Positions 1 through 10,102 of a stretch of 64,000 bases of DNA are shown here, in pieces (within the stretch, counting starts at the first letter, position 1; each line of letters starts with the position of its first letter). This stretch comes from Phylloscopus collybita (Eukaryota; Chordata; Aves; Passeriformes; Phylloscopidae): NCBI GenBank assembly GCA_027886175.1, contig JAJNNQ010000078.1, forward strand, positions 930,001-994,000. Direction: 5' to 3'. The notes under the pieces are model-generated. The model was given only the letters and a program-made list of their open reading frames with translations, made no database searches and was not told the DNA's origin. Both the position numbers and the translations under genes were made by a program.

Positions 1-1115
1 GCTGGAGCAAAGAATCCTCAGTGCAGGTCCTGCAATTCCCTGTTAATCCTCAAAATTGTCACATCTCCTTTTTAGTCCTGGGTAAGGTCACTTCTGAGAT
101 TCCTTGGACCCTCTCTGGGTCAATACACCACAAACCTTCAGTCAAAATATGTCCCAGATATTTAACCTTTTTCTCCACCAATTCCACTTTTTTTTTTGTT
201 TGTTTTTCAAATGCTCCAAAGATGCTTTTTAGCCTGAAAACTGAGCCATTTCACAGAGGCTTCTTCTACCACTTCTTCTTGTCCTCCTGACTGGAGCAAG
301 TCATGCACATCCTGCATTAACCCAGTCCCTGGGGGTGAGGTAAATTCTTTTGATGATTTCTGCAAGGCTTGCCCCAATAAGGCCGGTGCTTCCCTGCATC
401 CCTGCAGCAGGACCGTCCATGTCTTTCCCATTTTCCCTTCTTCCTCTTGTTCCCACTCCAAGGCCAAACCCTGTTCACCATCCTGTGTGAGTGGGCATCC
501 CCAGAAAGCATCTTTTCCATCAGGTGCTGAATGGGAGCAGTGTGAGGAGGGAACCTGGTTCCAGATGGTGTCAGGATCTGAGACTGTGGGGTGCCTTGGT
601 TCAATAATCTCGTTTATTGTTCTTAGGTCCTGCACCATTCCGTGGATTCCATCTGATTTCTTGTCTGGCAGCACAGGAGCATTACAGGGAGAGACCCCTG
701 GCTCCAAAAGCCCTGCCTTTCCCAGGGGCTCAATTCCAGGCTGTGAGCCCTTCCTTCCCTCCCTTGGAATAGGGGATTGCTTTTAGACCCCACTTGTCCT
801 GGTTGCTTCAGACGAATCTGGAGAGTCTGGGGATCTGATTTTCCCAATTTCCCTGGGGCTGCCCACACTTGTGGGTTCACTTCAGCCCAGGCCTTGCCAG
901 ACATTTGTCACAAAGGCACAGGAGAACTTGCCTGTGTATCACCTTTGACAATATTAATTTGCATTCCCAATTTAGCCATCAAATCCCTTCCCAGTCAATG
1001 ACAATCACATTTAGGAGCAAATGATAATTCTTGCATTTCCAACCCATCCCCACATCTGCTAATAGTGGTTGAATAAAACACAGCTGCTCATCTTTCCCAC
1101 TTATCCCCTGAATAA
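1..1115 (-). pseudogene. Degenerate ERV polymerase (reverse transcriptase) relic
   Basis: Read on the minus strand, this stretch continues the gag-protease relic at 1116-1690. It contains broken reverse-transcriptase-like text, for example a VQDLRTINEI motif in an open stretch at 207-707, which is typical of the RT palm of gammaretrovirus-like elements. Stops and frame changes interrupt it throughout and no intact pol remains. The related plus-strand relic at 53286-54300 has the same gag-protease-pol order next to ZNF D. The window starts inside the element. It is an old fossil; assignment to an ERV is fairly sure, the exact class is inferred. Confidence 0.6.
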
Positions 1116-1690
1116 TCAAAGACATTTTTGGTAATTTCCCCTCTTAGGTCTGAGATTGAGAGTGGATGGAGAGGCCCCTGTGTCTGTGAGGAAAGGCCTC
1201 CTGTCGATGCAGAGCCACCATGAATGTTCTCCAGGGCTCCAGTGCGGTGGGTCCCTGGTGTGATGGGAGCTCTGCCACCCCCCCCCCCAATCCATGTCCC
1301 TGCAGGGGTGGACTTGCTGCTGGTGAGGGTGCTGCTGTCTGTGCTTGCAGTGTCCTTGTGGCCTGCAGCTGGAAGCCTGATTCCTTGCCAGGGGCTGTTT
1401 GGGTCGGCTCTCCCCTGCCCAGGAGGGCAATGCCTCTGCCAGGTCCTTGTGGCCGAGCCGGTGCCCTGGGTGCTGGGGCCCCCTTGGGCCCTGGGCTTGA
1501 TCCCTCAGGGGCTGTAGAAACTCTGCCATGGCCTTTGCCTTCCCCTTGGCCTTTTCCTCATCCCTTCTTGCCTTCCCCTGTTGTGCCTTTGTGACCAAGT
1601 GTTCCAGGGGCTTCTTGTGCCCCTCCTGCAGCCCCCCTGAGTGCCTGTGGGTGCTCATCCTCTGACAGCTGCTGAGCTTTCTGCAAAACC
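1116..1690 (-). pseudogene. ERV gag C-terminus and protease relic, copy A
   Basis: On the minus strand an open stretch reads from a lysine- and alanine-rich late-gag segment (AKAMAEFLQPLRD) through a decayed zinc-knuckle-like CxxxGHC remnant into a retroviral aspartic-protease active-site segment (FLTDTGASPSTL). DTGA is the catalytic signature of retroviral proteases. Copies of the gag part recur at 19200-19560, 31322-31690, 52724-53285 and 59779-60055, always upstream of a ZNF gene, so the fossil was carried along by the duplications. Non-functional. Confidence 0.65.
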
Positions 1691-2100
1691 ATTCATTTCT
1701 GCAGGGACCCAGACAAAGTCAGATTCATGGATAATGTGGATCCTTGCAGGTGGAATCCCCATTTGCCAGCTGTTCCTTGCTGCTGGTCCTTGTGCTCCCC
1801 GTGCCCTCCCCAGCCCGTATCCCAGAGGCGGTGCCTGTCCTGCCGCAGTGTCCAAAGGCGGCTCCCCCGGCGGGCAGGGCCGGCAGCTCCACACAGATAC
1901 AAGGGATCTGGGTCAGCTGGCAAATTTTGAGTGTCACACCCTGCTGAAGAATGTCCCAGGCCTCAGTATTTTTCTCTTCTTCCTCTTTTCCATCATCCAT
2001 GTTCTTACCACAGTGATTCCTGCTGCTGCTTTTTCCCTTAACCATATTCCTGCACATTCCCCTTCACCCTTTCCCTTCCCAGAACACCAACACCATCCAT
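1691..2100. other. ERV-derived GC-rich flank, no gene
   Basis: This stretch continues the gag-side sequence and is partly shared with 52200-52720 beside ZNF D and with 31690-31830 beside ZNF C. Open frames on both strands reflect GC-rich composition. I see no intact gene. Confidence 0.4.
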
Positions 2101-2420
2101 CCCCTGTTGTCTAAATCCCTAGTTGCCCCCCTGGGTGACCATGTCCTTAATTACCTCTGGGAGACTGTGCAGACTGTCTCAACATTCTCCCAAGGGACCC
2201 TTATGAGATATTTTGGGATCATCATCCCTCTTGCCGGGACCCCTTCCTGGCTTTCCCTTTTCCACCCTGCATGGGTGCCCTGCCATGTTTACTCCCTGAA
2301 GATCCCAGTGTCCTCCCTGATGAGATTTTCAGTGCTCTCTCCCTGCTGACTCTTCCCAGACCCCCCTGATCTGTCACTCGTCTGTCTCCTGGACACTCTT
2401 GGGTCCCCAATCAATCCCCG
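2100..2420. repeat. ZNF-unit flank block N, copy A
   Basis: The same roughly 300-bp block lies upstream of all five ZNF genes: 18670-19020, 31880-32210, 51735-52060 and 60090-60430. It includes the shared phrase GATGAGATTTTCAGTGCTCT. It marks the duplicated unit. No coding potential is evident. Confidence 0.6.
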
Positions 2421-2534
2421 GTGCCGCCGCCACCCAAGGGAGCCGATCACCCAAACTGGGTGAGGCACCTTCAGCTCCACTCACTGCCTGCCACCCTGGG
2501 GTTGTGGAAGGAATTCCAGAGGAGCCCCAAGGTG

Positions 2535-3037
2535 TGTGGAAAACTTCACATCACCAGAGGGTTCTGTCCCTCTGAGAAGACAGTAGAGTCCTGTACAAGT
2601 CGTTTCATTCATAAAAAAGGGAGAGGCCATGGGACATTTCCCATGGGGTCTCTGCAGTTGTTGGAGGACGCAGCCTCCTTTTCATCTTAATTTTCCTGGC
2701 TGCATCTCCCTCTCCCTTTCCCCACTGGCTGAAATACTTGAGAGGTACAGACTTCCCAATGCACATACCCCCCTTAATATGCCCCCCACTTCTGTCTGTG
2801 TAGGGATATTCACAGCTCTGTTCAGTCTTTGTTCTTCTTCTCGAAGTTCGTGAATTGAGCAGGACCTTGGCTGAGCAGCAGTCTGTGTGGTCAGTGAATA
2901 ACATTTTCTGGAACTGATGGCTTCTTCTGTCCCTTATGTCCAAGTGCCTGGCCCTATCTCCAAGCAGATTCCCAGCATCTGTTTTTAAAGACACTTTCCT
3001 CTTCTTCCTTCCCTGGGGTTCCCCCGTTGGCAGGACA
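2535..3037 (-). mobile_element. Solo LTR, family P, copy A
   Basis: About 500 bp in minus orientation. It is recognised by alignment to 20780-21106 plus 28361-28540 (plus strand, split by an ERV), 29595-30060 and 57373-57840 (both minus). The family has a TATA-like GATAAAAAGG, an AATAAA followed by GTCACTTTTACAGGACTCC, and a CA end. In this copy the poly(A) signal region reads CATTCATAAAAAAGG on the plus strand, so it is decayed. It separates the orphan class II promoter at 3093-3138 from the upstream flank. Edges are approximate. Confidence 0.6.
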
Positions 3038-3092
3038 TCCCCCCTGGAGCAGGGTGTCCCTCCTTTCTGCAGCCCCACCCCTCGGGCAGTGC

Positions 3093-3138
3093 TCAGCCAA
3101 TCAGAGCGCGTGGCGCTGATGACTCACCAGTTGCCAGG
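3093..3138 (-). promoter_or_regulatory. Orphan MHC class II X-Y promoter module
   Basis: On the plus strand the order is Y box CTCAGCCAATC (3092-3102), X2 box TGATGACTCA (3117-3126), X1 box CACCAGTTGCCAGG (3125-3138). Read on the minus strand this is X1, X2, Y with the usual X-Y spacing of about two helical turns, pointing left. X1 binds RFX, X2 CREB-type factors and Y NF-Y in known class II promoters. It is nearly identical to the modules inside the MHC copies (40125-40170 and 43572-43617). No class II exon follows within about 500 bp leftward; an LTR lies there instead. Confidence 0.7.
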
Positions 3139-3438
3139 CAGACCCGCAGCTCCCAGCGCTCCCCACCCGGACCCACCTGCGCCCCCCCGGGCCCCAGCGC
3201 ACCCAGCGAGGGGAATTTGGGGTGGTGGGAGGGGGGAGCGCCAAGGCCAGGCCCCCCGCGCTGTCCTGGCGGGAGCGGCTGCAGTGGGGACCGAGTGCAG
3301 GCGGGAGCGGCCGAGAGCCCAGCGCTGCCCCAGCCCGACCTGCCCCAGCTCCATCCCTGCCCCTCCGCTGGGATGCTGTGGGTTTGGGGGGAAGAGGGAG
3401 CCGGCAGTGGGTGCTGGGGCTGGGGGCAGGAGGAGAAG

Positions 3439-3634
3439 GGAAGGAGAAGCAGGGATGAAGAACAAAATGGTCAAAGGATTCATGTGGGAGGAGAAGGTGG
3501 GATTGTGTAGGAGGAAGAGGAGTGTGAGGAAGAGTAGGGACACAGCAGGAAGAGGAGGCACCACAAGGTTCCACCCCTCCCTGGATCTGCAGCCTACCCC
3601 AGCCCCAGGAGCATTGCCCTCCTACATGCAGCAG
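3439..3634 (+). CDS. Candidate upstream coding exon of ZNF A
   Basis: An open frame, rich in Arg, Lys and Glu, ends at CAGCAG followed by a GTGACT donor at 3635. It joins in phase 0 to the acceptor at 3946-3947, giving continuous frame into the ZNF exon. Related segments lie upstream of ZNF B (ending at 18435) and ZNF D (ending at 51488), with KVGLCRR and LDLQP conserved. It is absent from ZNF C, and the ZNF E version is in a different frame. This is inference from frame conservation; it could equally be 5' UTR. Confidence 0.35.
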
Positions 3635-3947
3635 GTGACTGGGGAGGGGGATCCAGGATTTTAATGGGAGTGAATCTTGGCGTTTCTGAGATTTATTAGG
3701 CTAAATGTTATTGCTTTGGGGTTTTGCAAGTGGTTGAGTCTTTATATTTTAGAAGAGGTTTTGGCTGCGTCTTGATGTTTGGGGAGTTTTTGTTCTGTAT
3801 CTTGATGTTTGGAGGACTTTTGGGCTGAATCTTGGTATTTTGGAGGTTCTTACAGACACAAGGTGCCCAGTGATTTCCTGAGAGGAACTTGGGCAAGGAG
3901 GAACCCCCAGGCTAAGGTGCTCTCCTCTTGTTTTTTCCCCAAACCAG

Positions 3948-5312
3948 GATTTTTCATTCCCAAGGAGTGTCCGGATGGAGGAGGAGGAAAAGCCCCAGAG
4001 ATCCCGCAGGAGGAGGGGCTGCAAACCCAGCCCAGGGAGCTGCGAGGAGGAAAGAACCTCCCTGTGCCAGGAGGGCGGCCGGAGATCCAGCCAGAGGTCC
4101 GAGCTGGAGGAGAAGCCTCATAAAGGGAAGAAGCCCCACAAGTGCTTGGAATGTGGGAAGGGTTTCAGGTACAGGTCCAACGTACTCCAGCACCAGAGGA
4201 TCCACACTGGGGAACGGCCCTATGAGTGTGGGGAATGTGGGAAGAGCTTCAACCACATCTCCAGCTTTTTGAGACACCAGAGGATCCACAGTGGGGAAAA
4301 GCCTTACGAATGTGGGGAATGTGGGGAGAGCTTCAGGCTAAAGGGCCATCTGATGGAACATGAGACAATCCACACTGGGGAAAAGCCCTACAAGTGTGGG
4401 GAATGTGGGAAGGGCTTCAGCCGGGGACTGGACCTGATCCATCACCAGGTGATCCACACTGGGGAGCGGCCCTATGAGTGTGGGGAATGTGGGAGGAACT
4501 TCACCTACAGGTGCAACCTGATCCGGCACCAGGTGGTCCACACTGGGGAACTGCCCCTTGACTGTTGGGAATGTAGGAAGAGCTTCAGCCGGAGCTCCCA
4601 CCTCGTGCAACACCTGAGTATCCACACCGGGGAAAAGCCCCACAAGTGTGGGGAATGTGGGAAGAGCTTCAGCCGGAAGGACTACCTGACAGGACACCAG
4701 AGGATCCACACTGGGGAACAGCCCTACAAATGTGAGGAATGTGGGAAGAGCTTCAACCGCAGGTCCAGCCTGATCCAGCACAAGAGGATCCACACTGGAG
4801 AACGGCTTTTTATGTGTGAAGAATGTGGGAACAGCTTCAGCAATAATTCCAGCCTTATCCGGCACCAGAGGATTCACACTGGGGAAAAGCCCCACAAGTG
4901 TGGGGAGTGTGGTAAGGGCTTCATCCGGAGATCCCAGCTGAGGGAACACCAGATGATCCACACTGAGAAGCCCTACACGTGTGGGGAATGTGGGAGGACC
5001 TTCAGAGAAAGCTCGGCCCTGATCCGGCACCAGGTGATCCACACTAGGGAAGGGCCCTACACCTGCTCTGAATGTGGGAAGAGCTTTGGAAGGAGCCACG
5101 ACTTGAGAAGACACCAGCTCATCCACACTGGGGAGAGGCCCCACAACTGTCCTGAGTGTGGGAAGAGGTTTCAGACCAGCTATGATCTTGTCAAACATCA
5201 GCGGATTCACTCAGAGGAGAGGCCCTTCTGCTGCCCCGACTGCGGGAAGGGCTTCAAGCGCAACTCACACCTCACTGTCCACCGGCGCATCCACACCAGG
5301 GAGAGGCCCTAA
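3948..5312 (+). CDS. C2H2 zinc-finger protein A, 14 fingers, truncated
   Basis: The exon starts after an acceptor (TTTTTTCCCCAAACCAG, 3931-3947). The first ATG is at 3975, giving 445 residues. Residues 1-52 are a charged leader ([14 protein letters not shown]...) typical of the songbird-expanded ZNF family. Fourteen C2H2 fingers follow, joined by TGEKP/TGERP-type linkers; the linker before finger 11 is shortened to TEKP. Tandem C2H2 fingers bind DNA in the nucleus. No KRAB or SCAN domain is encoded here. The frame ends at TAA (5310-5312), where paralogues have TAC, and a complete fifteenth finger follows in frame up to a second TAA at 5382-5384. Upstream in-frame codons from 3948 (GAT TTT TCA TTC) allow an upstream coding exon. 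The target site and function are unknown. Confidence 0.85.
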   Translation, partial: DFSFPRSVRMEEEEKPQRSRRRRGCKPSPGSCEEERTSLCQEGGRRSSQRSELEEKPHKGKKPHKCLECGKGFRYRSNVLQHQRIHTGERPYECGECGKSFNHISSFLRHQRIHSGEKPYECGECGESFRLKGHLMEHETIHTGEKPYKCGECGKGFSRGLDLIHHQVIHTGERPYECGECGRNFTYRCNLIRHQVVHTGELPLDCWECRKSFSRSSHLVQHLSIHTGEKPHKCGECGKSFSRKDYLTGHQRIHTGEQPYKCEECGKSFNRRSSLIQHKRIHTGERLFMCEECGNSFSNNSSLIRHQRIHTGEKPHKCGECGKGFIRRSQLREHQMIHTEKPYTCGECGRTFRESSALIRHQVIHTREGPYTCSECGKSFGRSHDLRRHQLIHTGERPHNCPECGKRFQTSYDLVKHQRIHSEERPFCCPDCGKGFKRNSHLTVHRRIHTRERP

Positions 5313-5384
5313 GAATGTCCTGAGTGCAGGAAGAGCTTCTCAAACAGGCCTAACTTGAGCAGACACCAAGAGAGGCACCACTAA
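5313..5384 (+). pseudogene. Orphaned fifteenth finger of ZNF A
   Basis: In frame after the TAA at 5310-5312, the sequence encodes a final C2H2 finger with both cysteines and both histidines (CPECRK...SRHQERHH) and ends at the stop used by ZNF B, C and D. It is no longer translated unless the TAA is read through. Confidence 0.8.
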
Positions 5385-5689
5385 GGGAAGCCCTGGGAGT
5401 GCCCTGAGAGCGGGAAGAGCTTCGTGCGCTGCTCCAGCTCCATCCTCCGTGGGAGGATTGGCGTTGGATGATCCCCAGTGACCCCCCTTGGGAAGAGCCC
5501 TGCTGATCCCTGTTGGGAAGACACCTGGCTGGGGGCGCTCCACATCTTCCTGTCTCCCCATGGGCACCTGGATGAACGCAGGGGAAGGAACATCCATCGG
5601 GACACAGACAGACACTGGGAATTCCTTGGGGAGTAGATTTGTTGACTTTCAGCCCCAGAAAATCTGTTGCCTTCAATCCTGTCCTCTGG

Positions 5690-5760
5690 GGCCTCAAGGA
5701 ATACTGGATGGTCTTGGAGGTCTTTTCCAACCTCAGGGATTCCAAAATTTTGATTTCCCT
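5690..5760 (+). mobile_element. CR1-like LINE 3' end, ZNF A unit
   Basis: The sequence GGTCTTTTCCAACCTCAGGGATTCC is the recognisable end of a CR1-type LINE. The same remnant lies downstream of ZNF B (16805-16870), C (33785-33850) and D (49855-49915), with a shorter one after E (about 61985-62020), so it predates the ZNF duplications. Confidence 0.6.
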
Positions 5761-6000
5761 TTGCCCAAGGGCGTCTTCCACAGCCAAATGGTGATGATCT
5801 GGGGCCAAGATCAAGGTTTTGGAGACAGTGGGGTGGAAACCCCTCCAAAAAAGGTTCTTCCCTCCCACCCAAGCATGTGGATCCTCAGCTGGCACGGACA
5901 CAGAAATCCTTTTCTTTTGGCCTTGATTTGCTTTTCATTGCTCTTCATCCCTTTAAAAAAATTTGACACTGGGGTAAAAATAAGGACATTGAACTAAGAC
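5761..6000. other. Shared ZNF downstream flank
   Basis: Low-complexity and unique sequence shared with 62020-62260 beside ZNF E. I see no gene. Confidence 0.4.
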
Positions 6001-6694
6001 CTCGGTGAGGACATGGGGGCACATAGACATGGAGAGTGACATGGGGACACATGGACATGGAGGGGGGACATGGCCATTCCTGGGGACACAGGGGGACATT
6101 GGCTCAGATGGAGATGTGGGGGACCATGAGAGGGATGGAAACCTGGTGGGGAGACAGCCATGGGTGAGGCCATGGTGGGACATGGCCAGTGCCATGGGGG
6201 AACTTGCAGGGGCTGTGGGGGATGCTGGGTGTGAGGGAGTTGAGGGTTCCTGGGAGGGACTTGGGCCTTGCTGAGGGCTTTTGGGGACCCCAGGCTGAGC
6301 AGCTCTGGCTGCGCTGGGAGACCCTGGCGGAGGTTCTGGGGCAGCTGCTCAAGGAGCCCCAGCCAGGCATTAGAGTCCTGGAAGGGAATGAACGTTCTTT
6401 TCCCCAGGAAGCTAATCCCAGCAGCCCCAGGGTGTTGGGGGCAGCTGAGAGGGGAAAGCCAGACAGAGGTGTATCTCTCCAAAACTGCCCCCCAAAAATC
6501 CCAAACTCATGGATTCTCTGCAGGAAAAAGCTGCCAGGAGGTGCCTGAATTAAGGGAAAGGAGGGATGGGACCCCCAGACTGAGCAGGAGGGGCCTGGAA
6601 TCCCCAAACCCAAGCATGGGTGTCTTGAGTTATGCAAGCAAAACTGTGTATTCTATTTCATGTGTTGAAAGCAGCTGGGGGGATGTTTATCTGT
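6001..6694. repeat. Duplicated block shared with ZNF E unit
   Basis: This block matches 62260-62987 downstream of ZNF E. It begins with GGACATGGGGACAC-type short repeats and then holds a stretch starting after an acceptor-like CCCCAG (6287-6292) that reads as a leucine-rich helix (RWETLAEVLGQLLKE, also in the E copy). That helix could be an exon remnant, but I do not recognise the gene and the two copies diverge in frame downstream. Confidence 0.4.
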
Positions 6695-7340
6695 TGTTGT
6701 GGTGTATTTTTATTGTGTTTCCAATTGCAGCTCAGTTCTAATGGTCAGTTTTATACAGCACCCCTCCATATTTTGTATTGTTACAGTATATTTTATCCAT
6801 AATGGATTGTTCCTTTCCGCCTGTATTGTTGGTTTTACCCTGGTTGTCTGTCTTCCCTAGGCCTGCCCTTCCCTCCTCCTACAGAATTGTCAATCCTTCC
6901 CTCACCCTGCCCCTTCTTCCAGATCCTTCCCTGTCAATCCCCCAAGCTTCGACGCCCCAGTGGTTGGTTTAAACTGTTCCCTCCCCTTGTGTTCTTTCAT
7001 TGCTCTGTGCATTGTACTCCCCGCCTTATGTTCCTCCCCCATGTCACCCTGATTGGTTGGAAATTGTATCCTCTCCCAAGTCCTCCCCCACTTAGAAGCC
7101 CCTGCAAGCCCAGGTTCTGTGCCTTTTTCTGTCCCGGACCCTCGAGGCAATAAACACCTTTGGAAATCACACAGAATGCCTCTCCCTGTCCCTTGTCCCT
7201 GCCCTCGACGCGTGCCACCTGTGCTATAGAGCAGCTGTGCCCTGCAGCTGCAGCCCGGATTGCCTGGCTTTCTGGGGGCAGCCCACTCCTGGTTATGGTG
7301 CTGGGAGCTGGCTGGGCTGAAGAACACCGGCATCGCGTCA
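6695..7340 (+). repeat. 5' LTR of element M
   Basis: 646 bp beginning TGTTGTGGTG and ending GGCATCGCGTCA. It carries the poly(A) signal GCAATAAACACC near 7149 followed by a GT/CT-rich tract. The boundaries are set by comparison with the 3' LTR and three solo copies. Confidence 0.8.
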
Positions 7341-7342
7341 GC

Positions 7343-7360
7343 TGGTGCCCAACGTGGGGC
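7343..7360 (+). other. Primer-binding site of element M
   Basis: TGGTGCCCAACGTGGGGC, starting two bases after the LTR CA end. It resembles lysine-tRNA-type sites of betaretrovirus-like elements (TGGCGCCCAACGTGGGGC) with one change. The tRNA assignment is inferred. Confidence 0.65.
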
Positions 7361-8328
7361 CCTCGGGATCCCTGGCAGAGGCTGTGTGAGTCCTTTGGTG
7401 CACCAGTGCTCCTGGGTGATTATTCTACTTTTTGGTTGGTGGTACTCCCAGGGGGAAGGCAGCAACCCTCTTGCACCTAAGAGGATCGCTTCCGGGCAGG
7501 GACCTTCCCTGTGGCTTTCTGTTTCCTGAGACCAACAGAGTGGTGAGTACCCCATCGGACTGGCACTGACCTGGTCAGGAGCTCACAAATGAGAAGTGGG
7601 GGTTAATATTTATATGTCAAAGGGTTTCAGTCCCCTAAGGACAGATTTTGAGTTAAGTTTCAAGCTATAGTACGGAGTTTTAACCCCAAGTGTGGAAGGA
7701 AGGAGAGTGGGCAAGGTGTGTGTGGCCCAGATAGAGAGGTAGGTTGAGGGTGGTCTGGGGACCCTTTTCTTTTAAGTTCCTTATTTTGCCACAGGCGGAT
7801 TATTGTTGTGTTGGTGGGATGGGTGCTGATCTGTCAACACATCCCTCAGGCCTAAACCCTTTCCCCTTAGGCTGCGAGGACTGCGTGGAGCAACCCGCGC
7901 AGCGCAGGGCAGCCGGCAGTGCCTTGCTCTCCCTGGCTCCCCGCAGCCCCCTCAGCACCTTTGCCCTGGCAGCAAGGCACCGGCTGTCAGGGACCCTTCC
8001 CTGATCCCTCAATCCGCTCCCTCTTTCCCAGTTAATAATCCCCAAGATGCCTTCCAAAGTTGTTTGTTCCCCTTTTCTGGTTGAAATCATTATCCATTAC
8101 ATTCAAATTCCCTTAAGTTTGTATTAAGAGCATGTTTGTTTGATCATATATGCTTTCCTTGTAATCAGTTAATATTTTTGTTTTATTCTACATTACTGCT
8201 TTGGAGTTTGTTTCTGTAAGTCAATTATTTTAACATTAAGGTATTTATCACCTGCAAATTTTAAATAATCTGTTCTGTCGTATGAGTTACGTCTTTTTAA
8301 AGTGAGGAACAACCCCAGTCAAATTAGT
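7361..8328 (+). other. Element M leader, non-coding
   Basis: Untranslated leader of the retrotransposon with a good splice-donor-like GTGGTGAGTAC at about 7547. Only short open frames exist on either strand. The GC-rich part at 7870-8010 is of unknown origin. I see no gag or pol homology. Confidence 0.45.
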
Positions 8329-8520
8329 GCCCAGGCACGGTGGCAGTGGCCTGTAGTCCCAGCTGCCAGGGAGTCTGAGCTCGACAGATCACTTGAGCCC
8401 CAGGAGTTCTGGGCTGCCGTGTGCTGTGCTGAGTGGGCATCCAAGTTGAGGACACCATCACGGCAGCCAAAACACTGCTGCTGAACGTCGGGCAGAACAG
8501 AACAGAAGAACAAGTCAAAA
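8329..8520 (+). ncRNA. 7SL (SRP) RNA-derived segment inside element M
   Basis: The stretch follows the 5' Alu domain of vertebrate 7SL RNA: GGCACGGTGGCAGTGGCCTG, then TAGTCCCAGCT, then TCACTTGAGCCCCAGGAGTTC and TGGGCTG, and after diverged sequence a GAACAAGTCAAAA matching the later GAGCAGGTCAAAA of 7SL. There is an internal deletion and many substitutions, so it is not a functional SRP RNA. No A-tail or target duplication is evident at its edges, which argues for capture into the retroelement RNA rather than later insertion. It is absent from the solo LTR copies, as expected for internal sequence. Confidence 0.75.
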
Positions 8521-8951
8521 GGACTTTCTGAAGCTTTTGGCTGAAGTTGTCTGCTATCTTAAGTGCTGTTAGAGTTCCTCAATAAGTTGCTTCAGTTTTG
8601 TCAGCTGTTTTCCCTTAAGTTTGTTTTCCTGAGCTACCCCCTTCTTCACCCTTCCCCACTCCCACTCCTTTGTCAGGCTCCTTCTCTGCGATGTGCCCAA
8701 CCTCTGCATTGGGTATTGCTCCTGCATCGGGACGTCCCCTTTCTAGAGAAACTTCCCCAGCTATCTACCCAGGTATTCCTAAACAGTGATTACCCTTTAT
8801 CCTACACAAGTACTACCCCTATGCTCCCAAACCATTGGCTGTATTACTTTATTCCACCCCCATTCCCTCTGTAATTGAACCTAAGCCCTTCATTAATTTA
8901 TTTTAACTCTGGTACTCCCACTCTCTCCTTTCTAACCAAAAACAAGGGAGA
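8521..8951 (+). other. Element M 3' internal region with polypurine tract
   Basis: Pyrimidine-rich, non-coding sequence ending in AAAAACAAGGGAGA at 8938-8951, directly before the TG of the 3' LTR. This is where second-strand priming would start in reverse transcription. Confidence 0.6.
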
Positions 8952-9574
8952 TGTTGTGGTGTGTTTTTATTGTGTTTCCAATTGCTGCTAAGTTTTAATG
9001 GTCAGTTTTATACACCACCCACATTTTGTATTGTTATACTATATTTTATCCCTAATGGATTGTTCCTTTCCCCCTTGGTTTTACCCTGGTTGTCTGTCTT
9101 CCCTAAACTTGCCCTTCCCTCCTCCTACAGAATTGTCAATCCTTCCCTCACCCTGCCCCTTCTTCCAGACCCTTCCCTGTCAATCCCCCAACCTTTGACG
9201 CCCCAGTGGTTGGTTTAAACTGTTCCCTCCCCTTGTGTTCTTTCATTGCTCTGTGCATTGTACTCCCCGCCTTATGTTCCTCCCCCATGTCACCCTGATT
9301 GGTTGGAAATTGTATCCTCTCCCAAGACCTCCCCCACTTCTAAGCCCCTGCAAGCCCAGGTTCTGTGCCTTTTTCTGTTCCTGACCCTCCTGGCAATAAA
9401 CACCTTTGGAAATCACACAGAAGGCCTCTCCCTGTCCCTTGTCCCTGCCCTGGACGCGTGCCACCTGTGCTATAGAGCAGCTGTGCTCTGCAGCTGCACC
9501 CCAGATTGTCTGGCTTTCTCGGGGCAGCCCACTCCTGGCGCCGGTGCCGGGAGCTGGCTGGGCTGAAGAACACC
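8952..9574 (+). repeat. 3' LTR of element M, first part
   Basis: The sequence is collinear with the 5' LTR up to GAAGAACACC, where the minus-strand ERV interrupts it. The remaining bases GGCATCGCCTCA resume at 12477-12488 after the duplicated AACACC. Poly(A) signal GCAATAAACACC lies near 9401. Confidence 0.8.
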
Positions 9575-9882
9575 TATAACTGGTTACGGCGCCAAGGGAA
9601 CAAGGCAGGGAGTGCATCAGTGAAGGCTGCGTGGTGCTCTTGCAGGCGAGAGACCACACCTTTATTTTTCTGACTCCTTTTGTCCATTTTACAAGTTGCC
9701 CACCCCAGAGGTGGGACCCTTGGGAACCACTGGTCATTTTCCAGAGACCATCACCGAAGCCCCTTCTCTGGGAACAAATGTGGGAGCTTCAGTGGTTTAC
9801 AGAAGATGGCCTTGTGCATCAACACCGTGCCTGGGAACAGAGTTCCCAAAACCAAAACAAGCAGGCACGAAAGCATGGCAAC
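9575..9882 (-). repeat. 3' LTR of nested ERV
   Basis: 308 bp, TGTTGCCATG at its 5' end (minus strand) and AGTTATA at its 3' end, with AATAAAGGTG as poly(A) signal. The end is TA rather than the usual CA, in both LTR copies. A polypurine tract AAAGGGTGAGA (9883-9893, minus strand) abuts it. Confidence 0.75.
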
Positions 9883-10065
9883 ATCTCACCCTTTCAGTTT
9901 ATATAAAAAGAAAAGAAAAAAGAAAAATGCAGATTTTTATATCTGCTTGTGGAGAGGTCTTTGATTGAAGACTCGTAGATTTCTCCACTTGTCGGCTCTC
10001 ATTCTGGTCACAGTTTCCAATTTGCCTGTCGGCTAATTTGCAGGGACTGTCCCCTGCTTTTTCCC

Positions 10066-10071
<6 letters not shown>

Positions 10072-10100
<29 letters not shown>
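10072..10100 (-). other. Internal poly(A) tract inside nested ERV
   Basis: A run of about 25 A on the minus strand lies inside the ERV, about 190 bp before its 3' LTR. The sequence on its 3' side is proviral (ends in the polypurine tract). A retained poly(A) at the 3' junction is a known trace of host mRNA capture by retroviruses. No AATAAA is visible just upstream, so a simple A-expansion is also possible. Confidence 0.5.

Positions 10101-10102
<2 letters not shown>

Noticed and set aside
4338..5210. Long antisense frames across the ZNF exons (also 17189-17971, 32701-33312, 50241-51023, 61089-61616)
   Set aside because: They are reverse-strand shadows of the repeated finger codons, with periodic LPTFPTLVG text.
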